Shown here: positions 62,966 to 64,000 of the stretch, piece after piece
Position numbering within the stretch: position 1 is the stretch's first letter
How the letters are laid out: the number at the start of each line of letters is the position of its first letter
Assembly: GCF_003121625.1 (NCBI RefSeq)
Contig: NZ_QDDJ01000021.1
Span: 36,966 to 100,965, forward strand
Direction of reading: 5' to 3'
DNA: 64,000 nt
DNA from: Ornithinimicrobium cavernae
GTDB taxonomy: Bacteria; Actinomycetota; Actinomycetes; Actinomycetales; Dermatophilaceae
Notes under the pieces: model-generated
Seen by the model: the letters and a program-made list of their open reading frames with translations, nothing else
Told to the model about the DNA's origin: nothing
The model's database searches: none
Made by a program: the position numbers and the translations under genes

Positions 62966-62994
62966 TGTTGGATTCTCGACGATCGTCAACAACA
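62966..62994. promoter_or_regulatory. operator-like palindrome between the SDR and the aryl-CoA operon
   Basis: The 88-bp divergent gap holds a perfect 10-bp palindrome GACGATCGTC (62978-62987) with outer TGTTG (62966-62970) and CAACA (62987-62991). The right side, GTCAACAA, matches the half-site style of FCD-type GntR regulators; the left side is degenerate. Confidence 0.5.
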
Positions 62995-63010
62995 CGACAG
63001 GAGATCAGTG

Positions 63011-63781
63011 ATGGCGGGCGAGGGTGCGTTCCGGTCGAAGGTTGTCGTGGTCACCGGCGGTGCGGGCGGGATCGGGCGCGCCGTCTGCGACGGCTTCGCC
63101 GCCGAGGGAGCCAGCATCGCGGTCGCGGACGTGCGCGGCACGGCCGAGGCAGCGGCCGAGCTGTGCGCGACCCACGGCGTCACGGCTCGCGGCTACGAGC
63201 TGGACGTGAGCGACCGGGATGCCGTGGTCGCCGTGATGGACGCGGTCCGGGACGACCTCGGTGGCCTGGACGTGCTGGTGACCCTCGCCGGCGGCTCGCT
63301 GGGCACCCCGAAGGGGCTGGAGGAGATCGAACCGGAGCACGTCGACCTGGTCGTCGACGTCAACGTCAAGGGCACCTTCTACTGCGCCCAGGCCGCCCTT
63401 GCCCGTATGCCGGATGACGGCTCGGTCGTGACCGTGTCCTCGATCGGTGGTCGGCAACCCTCGCCCGTGACCGGTGTCCCCTATGCCGCGTCCAAGGCGG
63501 CCGTGCTCGGGCTCACCCGACGGCTCGCCCGCGAGGTCGGAGCCCGTGGTCAGCGCGTGAACGCGGTGGCGCCCGGTCTCTTCCTGACCGGGCGGTTGCA
63601 GGAGATGTATGACGAGATGCCTGCTGCCGAGCGGGACGAGGTGCTCGGCGCCATCCCGCTCGGTCGGTTCCCCGAGCTGCGCGAGATCGTCGACCCGATC
63701 CTCTTCCTGGCCGGGCCCGCCTCGTCCTACATCACCGGCGTCGTCCTCGACGTCAACGGCGGGCGCTTCATGCCCCTCTGA
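63011..63781 (+). CDS. short-chain dehydrogenase/reductase
   Basis: A 256-residue classical SDR. The cofactor loop is VTGGAGGIGRAVCDGF (residues 15-30), with Asp in VADVRG favouring NAD(H). The catalytic serine is in VTVSSIGG and the Tyr-x3-Lys is YAASK. LAGGSLGTPKGLEEI replaces the usual NNAG-type motif. The ATG at 63011 has AGGAG upstream. Divergent from the monooxygenase gene with a shared palindrome, so it probably handles a ring-reduction or beta-oxidation intermediate of the same pathway. Confidence 0.9.
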   Translation: MAGEGAFRSKVVVVTGGAGGIGRAVCDGFAAEGASIAVADVRGTAEAAAELCATHGVTARGYELDVSDRDAVVAVMDAVRDDLGGLDVLVTLAGGSLGTPKGLEEIEPEHVDLVVDVNVKGTFYCAQAALARMPDDGSVVTVSSIGGRQPSPVTGVPYAASKAAVLGLTRRLAREVGARGQRVNAVAPGLFLTGRLQEMYDEMPAAERDEVLGAIPLGRFPELREIVDPILFLAGPASSYITGVVLDVNGGRFMPL

Positions 63782-63906
63782 GCGTGGCTGCGCCCCGGTG
63801 GCCAGGCCTCAGCCGGCGGCGCCCGGGTGGTCTGGTCTCGGTCGACGGCAGCCGGTGGCCGGTCCTCGGTCGGCGGGCCGTGTTGGGGGGTTCTCGACAT
63901 GGGTTT

Positions 63907-63932
63907 GCACCCCGCCGGTGGTGGCGGGGTGC
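63907..63932. terminator. hairpin near the right edge
   Basis: A perfect 10-bp stem GCACCCCGCC/GGCGGGGTGC with a GGTGGT loop, between the SDR stop and the partial gene at the edge. No U-tract; probably a bidirectional terminator. Confidence 0.6.
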
Positions 63933-63944
63933 GGGGCGGGGTGG

Positions 63945-64000
63945 TCACCCGAAGCCGGTGGCGGTGAAGGGTCGCGGGATGTGCCAGATGACCTCGGTCT
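63945..64000 (-). CDS. 3' end of an unidentified gene (cut by the window edge)
   Basis: On the minus strand the frame entering from the right edge reads TEVIWHIPRPFTATGFG and then a TGA at 63945-63947. Only about 17 codons are visible, so the product cannot be named. Supporting points are the high-GC third positions and the hairpin terminator immediately downstream. Confidence 0.4.
   Translation of the reverse strand, partial: TEVIWHIPRPFTATGFG

Noticed and set aside
63782..63906. Possible gene in the gap after the SDR
   Set aside because: Only GC-rich low-complexity sequence with no start, motif or ribosome binding site; treated as intergenic.
63727..63948. A 73-codon minus-strand open frame near the right edge
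   Set aside because: It lies antisense to the SDR 3' end and across the hairpin, has Pro/Thr/Arg-rich composition and no ribosome binding site.

Overview
The window is about 64 kb of very GC-rich DNA from an actinobacterium. The evidence is the gene order (rpsP-khpA-rimM-trmD-rplS-lepB-rnhB, and yceD-rpmF-rnc-mutM-acyP-smc-ftsY-ffh), an S16 and an HU protein with long charged tails, an F420 gene (cofC), many GTG starts and many apparently leaderless genes. A member of the Intrasporangiaceae/Ornithinimicrobiaceae is plausible, but that is inference from gene content. No rRNA, phage, IS element or CRISPR array was seen.

Region 1 (1-31 kb) is core machinery, mostly on the minus strand: ribosome maturation and tRNA modification, signal peptidase, SRP (ffh, ftsY), chromosome condensation (smc), DNA repair (mutM, recG), RNase III and CoA synthesis (coaD). 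Plus-strand accessory genes are interleaved: a GNAT protein, an FAD oxidoreductase, a Uma2 protein, an MpaB-type oxygenase and a 1,400-residue secreted phosphoesterase with lamin-tail domains. Five tandem 62-bp palindromic repeats lie between ftsY and smc.

Region 2 (31-44 kb) holds rpmB, thiL, ddl, gpsA, plsC, cofC, hupB, tRNA-Glu and tRNA-Gln next to gltX, clpS, and the NAD-salvage pair pncB-pncA.

Region 3 (44-64 kb) is largely aromatic and acyl-CoA catabolism. Tyrosine breakdown is represented by hppD with a divergent Lrp-type regulator, and by hmgA divergent from an uncharacterised gene followed by fahA. A tightly overlapping minus-strand operon encodes an anthraniloyl-CoA-type monooxygenase/reductase, an NDP-forming acyl-CoA synthetase, an AMP-forming CoA ligase and a B12-dependent-type acyl-CoA mutase large subunit. 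It is flanked by an SDR, a thiolase and a hydrolase with a kynurenine-formamidase-like motif. A two-component system and an RDD membrane protein lie in between.

The observations I rate highest are: the mutase-containing aryl-CoA operon; the uncharacterised protein between hmgA and fahA, a candidate for the missing maleylacetoacetate isomerase step; the 62-bp palindromic array; an over-represented 8-mer CGGCATAC; overlapping divergent leaderless promoters at 42.26 kb; and repeated short duplications of gene 3' ends (smc, recG, thiL). All identifications come from reading translated sequence by eye; no database search was run.
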